Shown here piece after piece: positions 55,753 through 64,000 of a stretch of 64,000 bases of DNA. The notes below the pieces were generated by a model. The model made no database searches, had not been told where the DNA came from, and saw only the letters and a program-made list of their open reading frames with translations. Where the stretch lies: positions 62,001 to 126,000 of the forward strand of contig NZ_LUHG01000097.1 in the NCBI RefSeq assembly GCF_001623405.1. Reading direction: 5' to 3'. This DNA comes from Hydrotalea flava (GTDB taxonomy: Bacteria > Bacteroidota > Bacteroidia > Chitinophagales > Chitinophagaceae). How positions within the stretch are numbered: position 1 is the stretch's first letter; each line of letters begins with the position of its first letter. Made by a program: the position numbers and the translations under genes.

Positions 55753-56340
55753 ATGATAGCATATATAAAAGGAAATTTTGTGGTTAAATCGCCGGCGCAT
55801 GCCATTATAGAGGCCAATGGTATTGGGTATGAAATGCAAATTAGTTTGCATACTTATTCTGCCATCAAAGATTTGTCGACCGGCTTGTTACATACTTACT
55901 TACATATTACCGAAAATGGGCAAACATTTTTTGGTTTTGCCGAACCGGCAGAAAAAGAAATGTTTTTACTGTTAATTGGTGTATCGGGTGTGGGTGCTGC
56001 TACTGCCAGAATGATGTTGTCTGGTTTAAGGCCCCATGAAATTAGTCAGGCTATAGCGCAGGGTAATACCGCTTTGCTGGCCACCGTAAAGGGTATTGGC
56101 AAAAAAACGGCTGAAAGACTGGTATTAGAATTAAGAGATAAGATTAGCAAAAAAGAAATGGAAGTTACTGGATTATCTAACGCCAATAATTTAATATCTG
56201 TAGATGATGACGCTGTTCAGGCACTGATTGCATTGGGTATTGGCCGGCCGGCTGCAGAAAATACAGTTAAAAAAATTATGTTAACAAAACCTGAATTATC
56301 TTTAGAAGAAATTATTAAACAATCATTAAAAAACTTATAA
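55753..56340 (+). CDS. ruvA: Holliday junction branch migration protein RuvA
   Basis: RuvA binds four-way junctions and loads RuvB. The protein from the ATG at 55753 has 195 residues and starts MIAYIKGNFVVKSPAHAIIE, the normal family beginning; an upstream ATG (55720) would add 11 unrelated residues. The helix-hairpin-helix parts VSGVGAATARMMLSGL and VKGIGKKTAERLVLEL are present, and a C-terminal domain ends SLEEIIKQSLKNL. sprA follows after 38 bases. Confidence 0.96.
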   Translation: MIAYIKGNFVVKSPAHAIIEANGIGYEMQISLHTYSAIKDLSTGLLHTYLHITENGQTFFGFAEPAEKEMFLLLIGVSGVGAATARMMLSGLRPHEISQAIAQGNTALLATVKGIGKKTAERLVLELRDKISKKEMEVTGLSNANNLISVDDDAVQALIALGIGRPAAENTVKKIMLTKPELSLEEIIKQSLKNL

Positions 56341-56378
56341 CAATAGCCTATAAATTTACCTAACCAAGCCTGCTTTTT

Positions 56379-59300
56379 TTGAAGAAAGGAACCTTATTGC
56401 TTACTGCTTTTTTACTAACTGCTTCGGTGTTGTTGTTTCCGTATGGGTGTTTATTTGCCCAAACTACTGATACACTAAAAAAAGGAGGAGACTCATTGCG
56501 TTTTCCTATTCATGACCGGAGGGGCGATTTTTTATCCTGGCAAAATAAAAATCCGTTCGATTTAAATGATACCTCATATATCAAACAAAAAGTAGAGTAC
56601 GACCCCAAAACCAATCAATATTATATTTTAGAAAAAGTAGGGAATACTTATTTCAGAAAACCGACCGCTTTAACTTTTGAAGAGTATTACAAGTTAAGAA
56701 CCCAGCAACAACAGGACGATTATTTTAAACAACGTGCCGATGCTTTAACCTTACTCAATAAAAAAGTTCAAAGACCACCGGTAAGAGTTTACAATACACT
56801 ATTTGACCGGATTTTTGGTGTAGGTCCGGATGGTTTAAAAGTAGACATAAAACCTCAGGGTAGCGTAGATATTCAAATGGGTTATAATGGGCAAAATACA
56901 TTGAATCCCACTTTGCCGGAAGCAGCCCGGCGAACCGGCGGATTTGATTTTAACCTGAATACCAATTTAAATGTAAATGCCAATATTGGAAATAAATTAA
57001 AGCTTCCCATTAATTATAATACACTGGCTAACTTTAATTATCTCAATCAGTTAAAGTTGAATTATAAAGGCATGGACGATGAAATTATCAGAAGTATTGA
57101 GGCTGGTAATATTGCCTTTCAAACCAAGGGAGCACTCATGTCGAGTGCACAAAATTTGTTCGGTATAAAAACACAGTTGCAGTTTGGTAAATTAAGTGTT
57201 ACTGCTGTATTAGCGAACCAGCAGTCGCAACGGCAAACACAGGCTTTGCAGGGTGGTGCGGCCATCACCAATTTTCAAAAAAAGTTAGATGATTACGATG
57301 AGAACCGCGACTTTCTGTTAGCACAATATTTCCGTAATAATTACAATACGGCCATGAGTAATTTGCCGATTGTAAATAGTCAGGTACAAATACAACGCAT
57401 TGAAGTTTGGGTAACCAACAGAAATGGTTCAACTACTGATACACGTGCCATAGTAGGGTTGATGGATTTGGGTGAACCACAGCCTTATAATCCCAATTTT
57501 CAATCACTAACGGGCAGCCCTTTACCACAAAATGGCGCCAATACTTTGTATAGTGCTATTACGCAAAACCGAGACCCATCTACTGTAGGTGCATTTTTGC
57601 AAAGTAAAGGGTTAACGCAGGTTAATGATTATGAAAAAACTTTTGCACGCAAATTAGCGCCTACTGAATATTATTTTAATCCGCAAATTGGTTTCTTGTC
57701 ATTGAATGCACAACTGCAACCGAATGATGTGTTGGCAGTGGCTTATCAGTACACGTACAATGGGCAGGTATATCAGGTAGGTGAATTTTCGCAGGATGTT
57801 GCTGTAGATTCTACACAAGGGGTACAAAAAGTATTGTATTTAAAATTATTGAAAGCTACATCAGCCCGCACCAATTTGCCCATTTGGGGATTGATGATGA
57901 AAAACGTATACTCATTAGATCTGGCCGGTGTGTCAAGAGATGGTTTTCAATTGAATGTATTATACAACCAACCCAGTGGTGGTTTGAAAAGATATTTACC
58001 TGAATCAGCTCCATCTGTTGAAGGAAAGCCTTTATTGACCATTTTAAATTTAGACCGCTTAAATAATCAGAATGATCCTCAGCCCGATGGTATTTTCGAT
58101 TATCTGGAAGGTTTTACCATCTTGTCTCAACAAGGTAAAATTATCTTTCCCGTGCTGGAGCCTTTTGGTAAAGATTTACAAAATCTGGCTTTTGCAGGAC
58201 AACCGGCAGCGCTGATTCAAAAATATGTGTATTACCAATTATATGATTCCATTAAAGCCATTGCGCAAACATATGCCAACGTAGACCGCTTTGTGATGCA
58301 AGGGCAGGCAAAAGGCACCAGTGGAAGCGATATTTATCTCGGTGCATATAATATACCTCCCGGATCAGTAAAACTTACTGCAGGAGGGCAAACCTTAACT
58401 GAAGGTGTTGATTATACCATTGATTATAATTTAGGCTCTGTCAAAATTTTAAATCAGGCTATTATTAATTCCGGTATTCCCGTAAATGTTTCTTATGAAA
58501 ACAATGCTTCATTTGGTATTCAGCAACGAGGTTTCCTTGGTTTACGGTTAGATTATGCCGCCAGTAAAAAATTAGCCCTGGGTGCTACTATAGAGCGTTT
58601 GAATGAACGGCCATTCTTTACCAAAATGAATTATGGAGAAGATCCTATTCGCAATACCATGTATGGTGTTGATTTCAGTTATCACTCTAACTGGCCCGGA
58701 TTGACGAGAGCTTTGAATAAGCTGCCTTTCTATTCTACCAAAACCATGAGTACCATTGCTGCTTATGGCGAAGGTGCTTATTTTAAACCCGGCCATCCAC
58801 CCCAAATTGGATTGGGCAATAATGGTTTAATTTATTTAGATGATTTTGAGGGAACTACTTCTAATATTGATTTAAGGTTCCCATCAACGGCATGGGCTTT
58901 GGCTTCCACTCCGGCTGGTAATCCTAATTTTCCGGAAGCATTATTAATGGATTCTGTTGACTATAATAAAAACAGAGCAAAAATTGCCTGGTATAATATT
59001 GAACCGAATTTGCAAGATAAGAACAGCCTCAATAATCCGCTGAGAGGAAATTTGGCAGCACTGAGTGATCCTCGTGTAAGACTGGTATATACCAATGAGT
59101 TATTTCCGCAGCTTACTACCAATATTGTAAATACTCAAACCTCAACTTTCGATGTAGCGTACTATCCTACAGATATTGGTCCTTATAATTATGATAATGA
59201 TCCATCACAAGTAAATGCCAATGGAAAATTATTAAATCCGCAAAAAAGATGGGGTGGTATTATGCGGGCTATTGATCAAACAGATTTTGAAACCAATAAT

Positions 59301-62300
59301 ATTGAGTATGTGCAATTCTGGATTCAGGATCCTTTTATCAAATTGCCGAATAGTACCGGCGGCCAGTTAATGATTGATTTTGGTAATGTAAGTGAAGATA
59401 TTCTGAAAGATGGCAAACGTTTTTATGAAAACGGACTAAATACCCCCACCTCACCCGCTGCTATTGATAGTAGTACAACCTGGGGAAGAGTGCCTGTGAA
59501 TCCTATTCAGGTAACCAATGCATTCAGCAACAATCCCGGCGATAGGGTGTATCAGGATGTGGGTTTTGATGGTTTAGATAATGATGGGGAGCGAAGAAAA
59601 CGTACCGATTATCTTTCTAAAATAACAGCAAATTTTGGCACAAATTCACCTATTTATCAACGTGCCATTCAGGATCCTTCTAATGATGATTATAAATGGT
59701 ATCGCGATCCGAGCTTTGATGCAAGTGGGGCAGGAATATTGGAGCGTTATAAAAATTTTAATAATCCGCAAGGCAATTCGCCCATTGCTACCGGAACATC
59801 ACCTTTTTCTCCGGCAGCAACTTTATATCCTGATAATGAAGATTTAAACCATGATAATACTTTAAATGAAGATGAAGAATATTTTGAATATAAGGTAAAT
59901 CTTGCGCCGGGTATGGATGTAGGCGTAACAAAATATATTTCTGATAAACGCATAGTACCGGTAACCTATGCAGATGGAACTAACGGAACTGAAAATTGGT
60001 ATTTATTTCGGATACCATTGAGCGATTATGCCAGTAAAACAGGCCAAATACCAGATTTTAAATCCATCCAGTTTATGCGGATGTATTTAACAGGGTTTCA
60101 GGATTCAGTAGTATTGCGCTTCGCAAAATTAGAACTGGTGCGCAATCAATGGCGGCAGTTTACTTTTAATTTAGATACAACAGGTTCATATACACCTATT
60201 GATACCAGCACGATTACCTTTAATACCCTCGCTGTAAATTTAGAGGAAAACAGTAGTCGTACCCCGGTAAACTATGTTATTCCTCCCGGCATTCAGCGTG
60301 TGCAACAGCTAAGCAATAATGGTATCAATATTTTACAAAACGAACAATCATTGAGTTTACAGGTGGGTCATCTTACTCCGGGAAATTCCAGAGCAGTGTT
60401 TAAAACTTTGCCCAATTATGATATGCGTTTGTATGGCAAAATGCTCATGTTTGCGCATGTGGAAGCGGCACCCAATACCGCATTGCAAGACAATCAATTA
60501 AACCTGGTTGTACGCATTGGGCAAGATTATTTGAATAACTATTATGAAATAAAAGTGCCATTAAAAGTAACGCCGCCGGGTAATTACTCACCGGCATCTG
60601 ATACCATTGTTTGGCCAACACAAAACAACCTTGATTTTGATATTCAAACACTAATTAATCTAAAGCTACAACGCAATAACAGTGGTGCCTCTGTTAGTAC
60701 CATATACCGGCAAATTATTGGCGATAAAACTTTTTCAGTGCTGGGTAACCCTAATATTGGGGCCGTAAATGCTTTTTTAATTGGAGTAGAAAGTGCCACC
60801 ACCAATACCACACCGTTAAGTGCCGAAGTATGGGTAGACGAATTAAGATTATCTAATATAAATGAAAAAGGGGCGTATGCCGCTGTTGGTAGGGTTGATA
60901 TTGGTTTGGCAGATTTGGGAAAAATGTCTATTTCAGGAAGTATGCATACGGCAGGTTGGGGTTCATTAGAATCGCATATTGGGCAACGTGCTTTAGATAA
61001 TTTTACACAATTTGATGCCTCTATTGCTATTGATGCCGGTAAATTATTGCCGAAAGGAGCCCGTTTATCCGTACCGGTATTTGCCAGTTTTGATAAAACA
61101 GTAAGTTCTCCTAAATATGATCCATTCGATTTAGATATTACTTTGTCTCAAAAATTAAGTGTGGCGCAAACTAAGGCTAAACGCGATTCAATTAAAAATG
61201 CAGCCATTGATCAAACTACCATTAAAACCATTAACTTTACCAATGTACGGGTAATGCCTAAAGGGAAAGTGCATTTGTGGAGCCTCAGTAATTTTGATGT
61301 CAGCTATTCGTTTACACAAACGGTACAAAACAACCCCACTACTTTGCTCAATAATTTAGTAAAATGGCGTGCCGGATTAGGATATACTTATAATGCACCA
61401 CCTAAATACAAAGAGCCCTTTAAAAAAATAATTAAAGGCAACAGTCAATGGACTTCCTTTATTCGAGATTTTAATCTAAATCTTCGGCCCTCTCTCATCA
61501 GCTTCAGGGCAGATGTGAACCGGCAATTCGGGCAATATATTCCGCGTATAATCAATACCGATCAGCAACAAACCAAAGTTTTGTTAGTAGATACCACCTA
61601 TAATAAATATTTTACCTTCGATAAATATTATAATTTTAGATGGGATGTAGCACGTTCCGTAAATCTCGATTTTTCTGCAACCAGTTTTGGCAGGGTAGAT
61701 GAACCTTATGGAATGATTAATACCAAAGCTAAAAAAGATTCGGTATGGCAGAATTTTATTAGTGGTGGCCGAACAACCCTTTATCAGCAACGAGCCAGTG
61801 CAACGTATACTTTACCCCTTGCAAAATTCCCGTTCACTAATTGGATAGCAGCCCGCTACAGTTATGCTACTACCTATAACTGGATAGCTGCCAGTTTACT
61901 GGCTGTTTCATTAGGTAATACCTTAGAAAACAGTCAACAAAATAATTTAAATACACAGTTTGATTTTACAAGACTTTATGCCAAATCAAAATGGTTGCGG
62001 AATTTAGATTATCGTCCTCCGCCTCCGCCCAAACAATTCTTTAATAACCAAACCGGTAAACCTGTGAGCACCCCTAATGGCGCAAATGCTAACCCATTAG
62101 GAATTACTTTACCCAACCGGGAAGAAGCAATTACAGATACTGCAGGTAACAGGTTGCATGGTAAAAAGAAAAGAATAGCATTGCGAAAATGGCGGCAACA
62201 ACGGCGTGATTACAGAACTGCATTGCGATTGCAACAGGCCAATCAGCCCACACAAATGAATGGCGCTGTTAGAGCAGCCGGCCATTTGGTTACCATGATA

Positions 62301-63692
62301 AAAAATGTATCGGTGAACTATGGCGAAAATTATAATAGCCGTGTACCCGGCTGGTTAGGTACCACCACTGCATTTGGGCAGGACATGAAAACCATGCAAC
62401 CAGGGTTAGATTATGTGTTTGGCAAACAACCCGATAGTAGTTGGTTAAACAGAAAAGCGGCACAAGGGTTAATTACAAAAGACAGCACTTTCAACTACTT
62501 GTATCAGCAAAATTTTGAACAAAAATTAGGCTTAACCGCGGAGTTAGAACCTGTTAGAGAATTTAGGGTAGATCTAAGTTTAAATAAAAGCTTCTCAAAA
62601 AACTACAGTGAATTATTTAAAGACACAACGGGACTGGGATTGCCGCAGCAACATCTTAATCCATATGCTGCCGGAGGTTTCAGCGTATCTTATATTGCTT
62701 TAGGAACATTGTTTCGAAAAACCAATCCCAATGAATTGTCTTCTACTTTTCTTCAGTTTGAAAATAACAGACAAATTATTTCAAAAAGAGTAGCCAATTT
62801 AAATCCTTATTGGAAGCAGAATCCAACTTTTACTTCAGATGGATTTGCAACGGGTTACGGGCGCTATTCCCAAGATGTTTTAATACCCGCTTTTTTATCT
62901 GCTTATACCAAAAAAGATCCTTCTACTTTTCCTTTGTTAAGAGGGTCCGGCTCAGGTATTCGATCCAATCCATTTAGTGGTATTCTTCCAAAACCCAATT
63001 GGCGCTTAAGCTATACAGGATTAAGTAAAATACCTGCATTGGCTAAAATTTTTACAGCCATTAATATTACGCATGCTTATTCTGCCACTTTAAGTATGAA
63101 TAGCTTTTCCAGTGCATTATTGTATCAGGATCCATTTCGTTATGGTGCACCGGGCTTTATAGATACGCTGAGTGGTAACTATATACCTTATTATTTGGTT
63201 CCCAATATCACTATGCAAGAGCAGTTTGCTCCGTTACTGGGTATTGAAGTCACCACCACTAAACAGTTAAGTTTAAAATTAGAATATGCCAAAAGCAGGC
63301 AATTGAGTTTAAGTTTAATTGATTACCAGCTAAGTGAAACAAACAGTACACAGTGGACAACGGGCTTCAATTGGCGTAAACGTGGCTTACGTTTACCTTT
63401 TAAGTTGCCGGGCATGAAGAATTCAAAATTGCAGAACGATTTAACCATTAAGCTCGATTTGTCGTTTAGGAATGATGCAACCAGCAACAGCAGGATAGAC
63501 CAATCCACAGCCTATGGAACCGGAGGTCAACAGGTTGTTATTATTCAACCCGCTATTGATTATGTTTATAATAACCGTATCAATCTCCGGCTGTTTTTTG
63601 ATCAACGAAGAGTGACTCCTTATATTTCAACTGCTGCACCTACTATTGTTACCAGGGCTGGCGTTTTAGTCAGGGTTTCATTGGCTCAGTAA
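56379..63692 (+). CDS. sprA: T9SS outer-membrane translocon protein SprA (Sov)
   Basis: SprA forms the giant outer-membrane pore of the type IX secretion system. The 2437-residue length fits the family. A signal peptide covers residues 1-28 (LLLTAFLLTASVLLFPYG, then AQTTD). Family stretches include IYLDDFEGTTSNIDLRFPS, PFFTKMNYGEDPIRNTMYG and RVYQDVGFDGLDNDGE. A TTG start is used because there is no ATG in the gap and the next in-frame ATG would remove the signal peptide. ruvA-sprA linkage is common in Bacteroidota. It implies secretion and possibly gliding. Confidence 0.96.
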   Translation: MKKGTLLLTAFLLTASVLLFPYGCLFAQTTDTLKKGGDSLRFPIHDRRGDFLSWQNKNPFDLNDTSYIKQKVEYDPKTNQYYILEKVGNTYFRKPTALTFEEYYKLRTQQQQDDYFKQRADALTLLNKKVQRPPVRVYNTLFDRIFGVGPDGLKVDIKPQGSVDIQMGYNGQNTLNPTLPEAARRTGGFDFNLNTNLNVNANIGNKLKLPINYNTLANFNYLNQLKLNYKGMDDEIIRSIEAGNIAFQTKGALMSSAQNLFGIKTQLQFGKLSVTAVLANQQSQRQTQALQGGAAITNFQKKLDDYDENRDFLLAQYFRNNYNTAMSNLPIVNSQVQIQRIEVWVTNRNGSTTDTRAIVGLMDLGEPQPYNPNFQSLTGSPLPQNGANTLYSAITQNRDPSTVGAFLQSKGLTQVNDYEKTFARKLAPTEYYFNPQIGFLSLNAQLQPNDVLAVAYQYTYNGQVYQVGEFSQDVAVDSTQGVQKVLYLKLLKATSARTNLPIWGLMMKNVYSLDLAGVSRDGFQLNVLYNQPSGGLKRYLPESAPSVEGKPLLTILNLDRLNNQNDPQPDGIFDYLEGFTILSQQGKIIFPVLEPFGKDLQNLAFAGQPAALIQKYVYYQLYDSIKAIAQTYANVDRFVMQGQAKGTSGSDIYLGAYNIPPGSVKLTAGGQTLTEGVDYTIDYNLGSVKILNQAIINSGIPVNVSYENNASFGIQQRGFLGLRLDYAASKKLALGATIERLNERPFFTKMNYGEDPIRNTMYGVDFSYHSNWPGLTRALNKLPFYSTKTMSTIAAYGEGAYFKPGHPPQIGLGNNGLIYLDDFEGTTSNIDLRFPSTAWALASTPAGNPNFPEALLMDSVDYNKNRAKIAWYNIEPNLQDKNSLNNPLRGNLAALSDPRVRLVYTNELFPQLTTNIVNTQTSTFDVAYYPTDIGPYNYDNDPSQVNANGKLLNPQKRWGGIMRAIDQTDFETNNIEYVQFWIQDPFIKLPNSTGGQLMIDFGNVSEDILKDGKRFYENGLNTPTSPAAIDSSTTWGRVPVNPIQVTNAFSNNPGDRVYQDVGFDGLDNDGERRKRTDYLSKITANFGTNSPIYQRAIQDPSNDDYKWYRDPSFDASGAGILERYKNFNNPQGNSPIATGTSPFSPAATLYPDNEDLNHDNTLNEDEEYFEYKVNLAPGMDVGVTKYISDKRIVPVTYADGTNGTENWYLFRIPLSDYASKTGQIPDFKSIQFMRMYLTGFQDSVVLRFAKLELVRNQWRQFTFNLDTTGSYTPIDTSTITFNTLAVNLEENSSRTPVNYVIPPGIQRVQQLSNNGINILQNEQSLSLQVGHLTPGNSRAVFKTLPNYDMRLYGKMLMFAHVEAAPNTALQDNQLNLVVRIGQDYLNNYYEIKVPLKVTPPGNYSPASDTIVWPTQNNLDFDIQTLINLKLQRNNSGASVSTIYRQIIGDKTFSVLGNPNIGAVNAFLIGVESATTNTTPLSAEVWVDELRLSNINEKGAYAAVGRVDIGLADLGKMSISGSMHTAGWGSLESHIGQRALDNFTQFDASIAIDAGKLLPKGARLSVPVFASFDKTVSSPKYDPFDLDITLSQKLSVAQTKAKRDSIKNAAIDQTTIKTINFTNVRVMPKGKVHLWSLSNFDVSYSFTQTVQNNPTTLLNNLVKWRAGLGYTYNAPPKYKEPFKKIIKGNSQWTSFIRDFNLNLRPSLISFRADVNRQFGQYIPRIINTDQQQTKVLLVDTTYNKYFTFDKYYNFRWDVARSVNLDFSATSFGRVDEPYGMINTKAKKDSVWQNFISGGRTTLYQQRASATYTLPLAKFPFTNWIAARYSYATTYNWIAASLLAVSLGNTLENSQQNNLNTQFDFTRLYAKSKWLRNLDYRPPPPPKQFFNNQTGKPVSTPNGANANPLGITLPNREEAITDTAGNRLHGKKKRIALRKWRQQRRDYRTALRLQQANQPTQMNGAVRAAGHLVTMIKNVSVNYGENYNSRVPGWLGTTTAFGQDMKTMQPGLDYVFGKQPDSSWLNRKAAQGLITKDSTFNYLYQQNFEQKLGLTAELEPVREFRVDLSLNKSFSKNYSELFKDTTGLGLPQQHLNPYAAGGFSVSYIALGTLFRKTNPNELSSTFLQFENNRQIISKRVANLNPYWKQNPTFTSDGFATGYGRYSQDVLIPAFLSAYTKKDPSTFPLLRGSGSGIRSNPFSGILPKPNWRLSYTGLSKIPALAKIFTAINITHAYSATLSMNSFSSALLYQDPFRYGAPGFIDTLSGNYIPYYLVPNITMQEQFAPLLGIEVTTTKQLSLKLEYAKSRQLSLSLIDYQLSETNSTQWTTGFNWRKRGLRLPFKLPGMKNSKLQNDLTIKLDLSFRNDATSNSRIDQSTAYGTGGQQVVIIQPAIDYVYNNRINLRLFFDQRRVTPYISTAAPTIVTRAGVLVRVSLAQ

Positions 63693-63805
63693 TCGTATTT
63701 CCCATTTTTCATTGTCAGGTAATTGTTTAAAATTCAATTAAAATAGGTTAATACAACATGCTTTTTAACAAAGATGTTGGTCTGGTAATAAAATTAATTT
63801 ACTTT

Positions 63806-63830
63806 CATACATCAGATGATATGATGTATG
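63806..63830. promoter_or_regulatory. Palindromic operator over the start of the GntR gene
   Basis: CATACATCA-N7-TGATGTATG is a perfect 9-bp inverted repeat whose right arm includes the ATG start codon at 63828. Such position suggests autoregulation by the encoded GntR-type repressor. The match is seen in sequence; binding is inferred. Confidence 0.6.
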
Positions 63831-64000
63831 CATGCAGAACCTGTAAAAAAAAATTCGCTGAGTGATGTGGTTGCAGAAAAATTGCAACAACATATAGCAA
63901 CCGGTAAATTTAAAATTGGTGATCAATTGCCCACTGAGCCCGAGTTGATGGAATATTTTTGTGTAGGCAGATCAACCATTCGGGAAGCCATCCGAATACT
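63828..64000 (+). CDS. GntR-family transcriptional regulator, N-terminal part
   Basis: The gene runs off the right edge after about 57 codons. The visible part begins MHAEPVKKNSLSDVVAEKLQ and contains the winged helix-turn-helix of GntR proteins: FKIGDQLPTEPELMEYF and VGRSTIREAIR. The wording fits the FadR subfamily. The ligand domain and regulated genes lie outside the window. Confidence 0.85.
   Translation, partial: MHAEPVKKNSLSDVVAEKLQQHIATGKFKIGDQLPTEPELMEYFCVGRSTIREAIRI

Noticed and set aside
1-64000. CRISPR array, tRNA, rRNA or prophage
   Set aside because: No repeat-spacer pattern, cloverleaf-like segment, rRNA stretch, integrase or phage gene was found on reading the gaps and ORFs.

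Overview
The window looks like chromosomal DNA of a member of the Bacteroidota, most likely a Chitinophagaceae-like bacterium. Evidence: an LpxC-FabZ fusion, the type IX secretion proteins SprA and PorX, a split KdpD next to a sigma-54 activator, a tandem clpP-clpP-clpX cluster, AT-rich spacers with TAnnTTTG promoter elements, and very few recognisable Shine-Dalgarno sequences. I see no prophage, insertion sequence, CRISPR array, tRNA or rRNA. Genus-level placement is inference only.

Layout. 1-9448: high-affinity K+ uptake locus, made of the end of an NtrC-type activator, a sigma-54 promoter with tandem upstream repeats, a 27-residue membrane ORF, kdpF, kdpA, kdpB, kdpC, an outer-membrane barrel, a short KdpD and a separate histidine kinase. 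9494-20199: tricorn-like protease, M23 peptidase, a small membrane protein, a glutamine amidotransferase, ruvB, an OmpR-type regulator, an orphan GroES paralogue, recQ and a periplasmic cyclic-nucleotide phosphodiesterase. 20207-29489: copper P-type ATPase, tsaE, alanine dehydrogenase, then the minus-strand lipid A group lpxD, lpxC-fabZ, lpxA plus an ABC ATPase, with an HD hydrolase gene upstream. 29629-35701: porX, a decayed TonB-dependent receptor, a conserved small protein, a metallo-beta-lactamase-fold phosphodiesterase, a helix-hairpin-helix protein and an acyl-CoA dehydrogenase.

35937-46322: the respiratory complex I operon nuoABCDHIJKLMN, with no nuoE, nuoF or nuoG, an unannotated 37-codon ORF that exactly fills the nuoH-nuoI gap, and a 128-residue unknown protein at its end. 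46336-55630: a 47-residue protein, clpX, two clpP genes, a pterin synthase overlapping folE, fabD, a GNAT acetyltransferase, a Cys/Met-type PLP enzyme, a DinB-like protein and fabH. 55753-63692: ruvA followed by the giant T9SS translocon gene sprA. The window ends inside a GntR-family regulator with a palindrome over its start codon.

Most of the window is core housekeeping content. No large new system is evident. The observations most worth checking are the sigma-54 control signals of the kdp operon, the reduced complex I operon with its embedded small ORF, the small membrane ORF before kdpF, the structured intergenic regions around clpP/folE/fabD, and the degraded TonB receptor.
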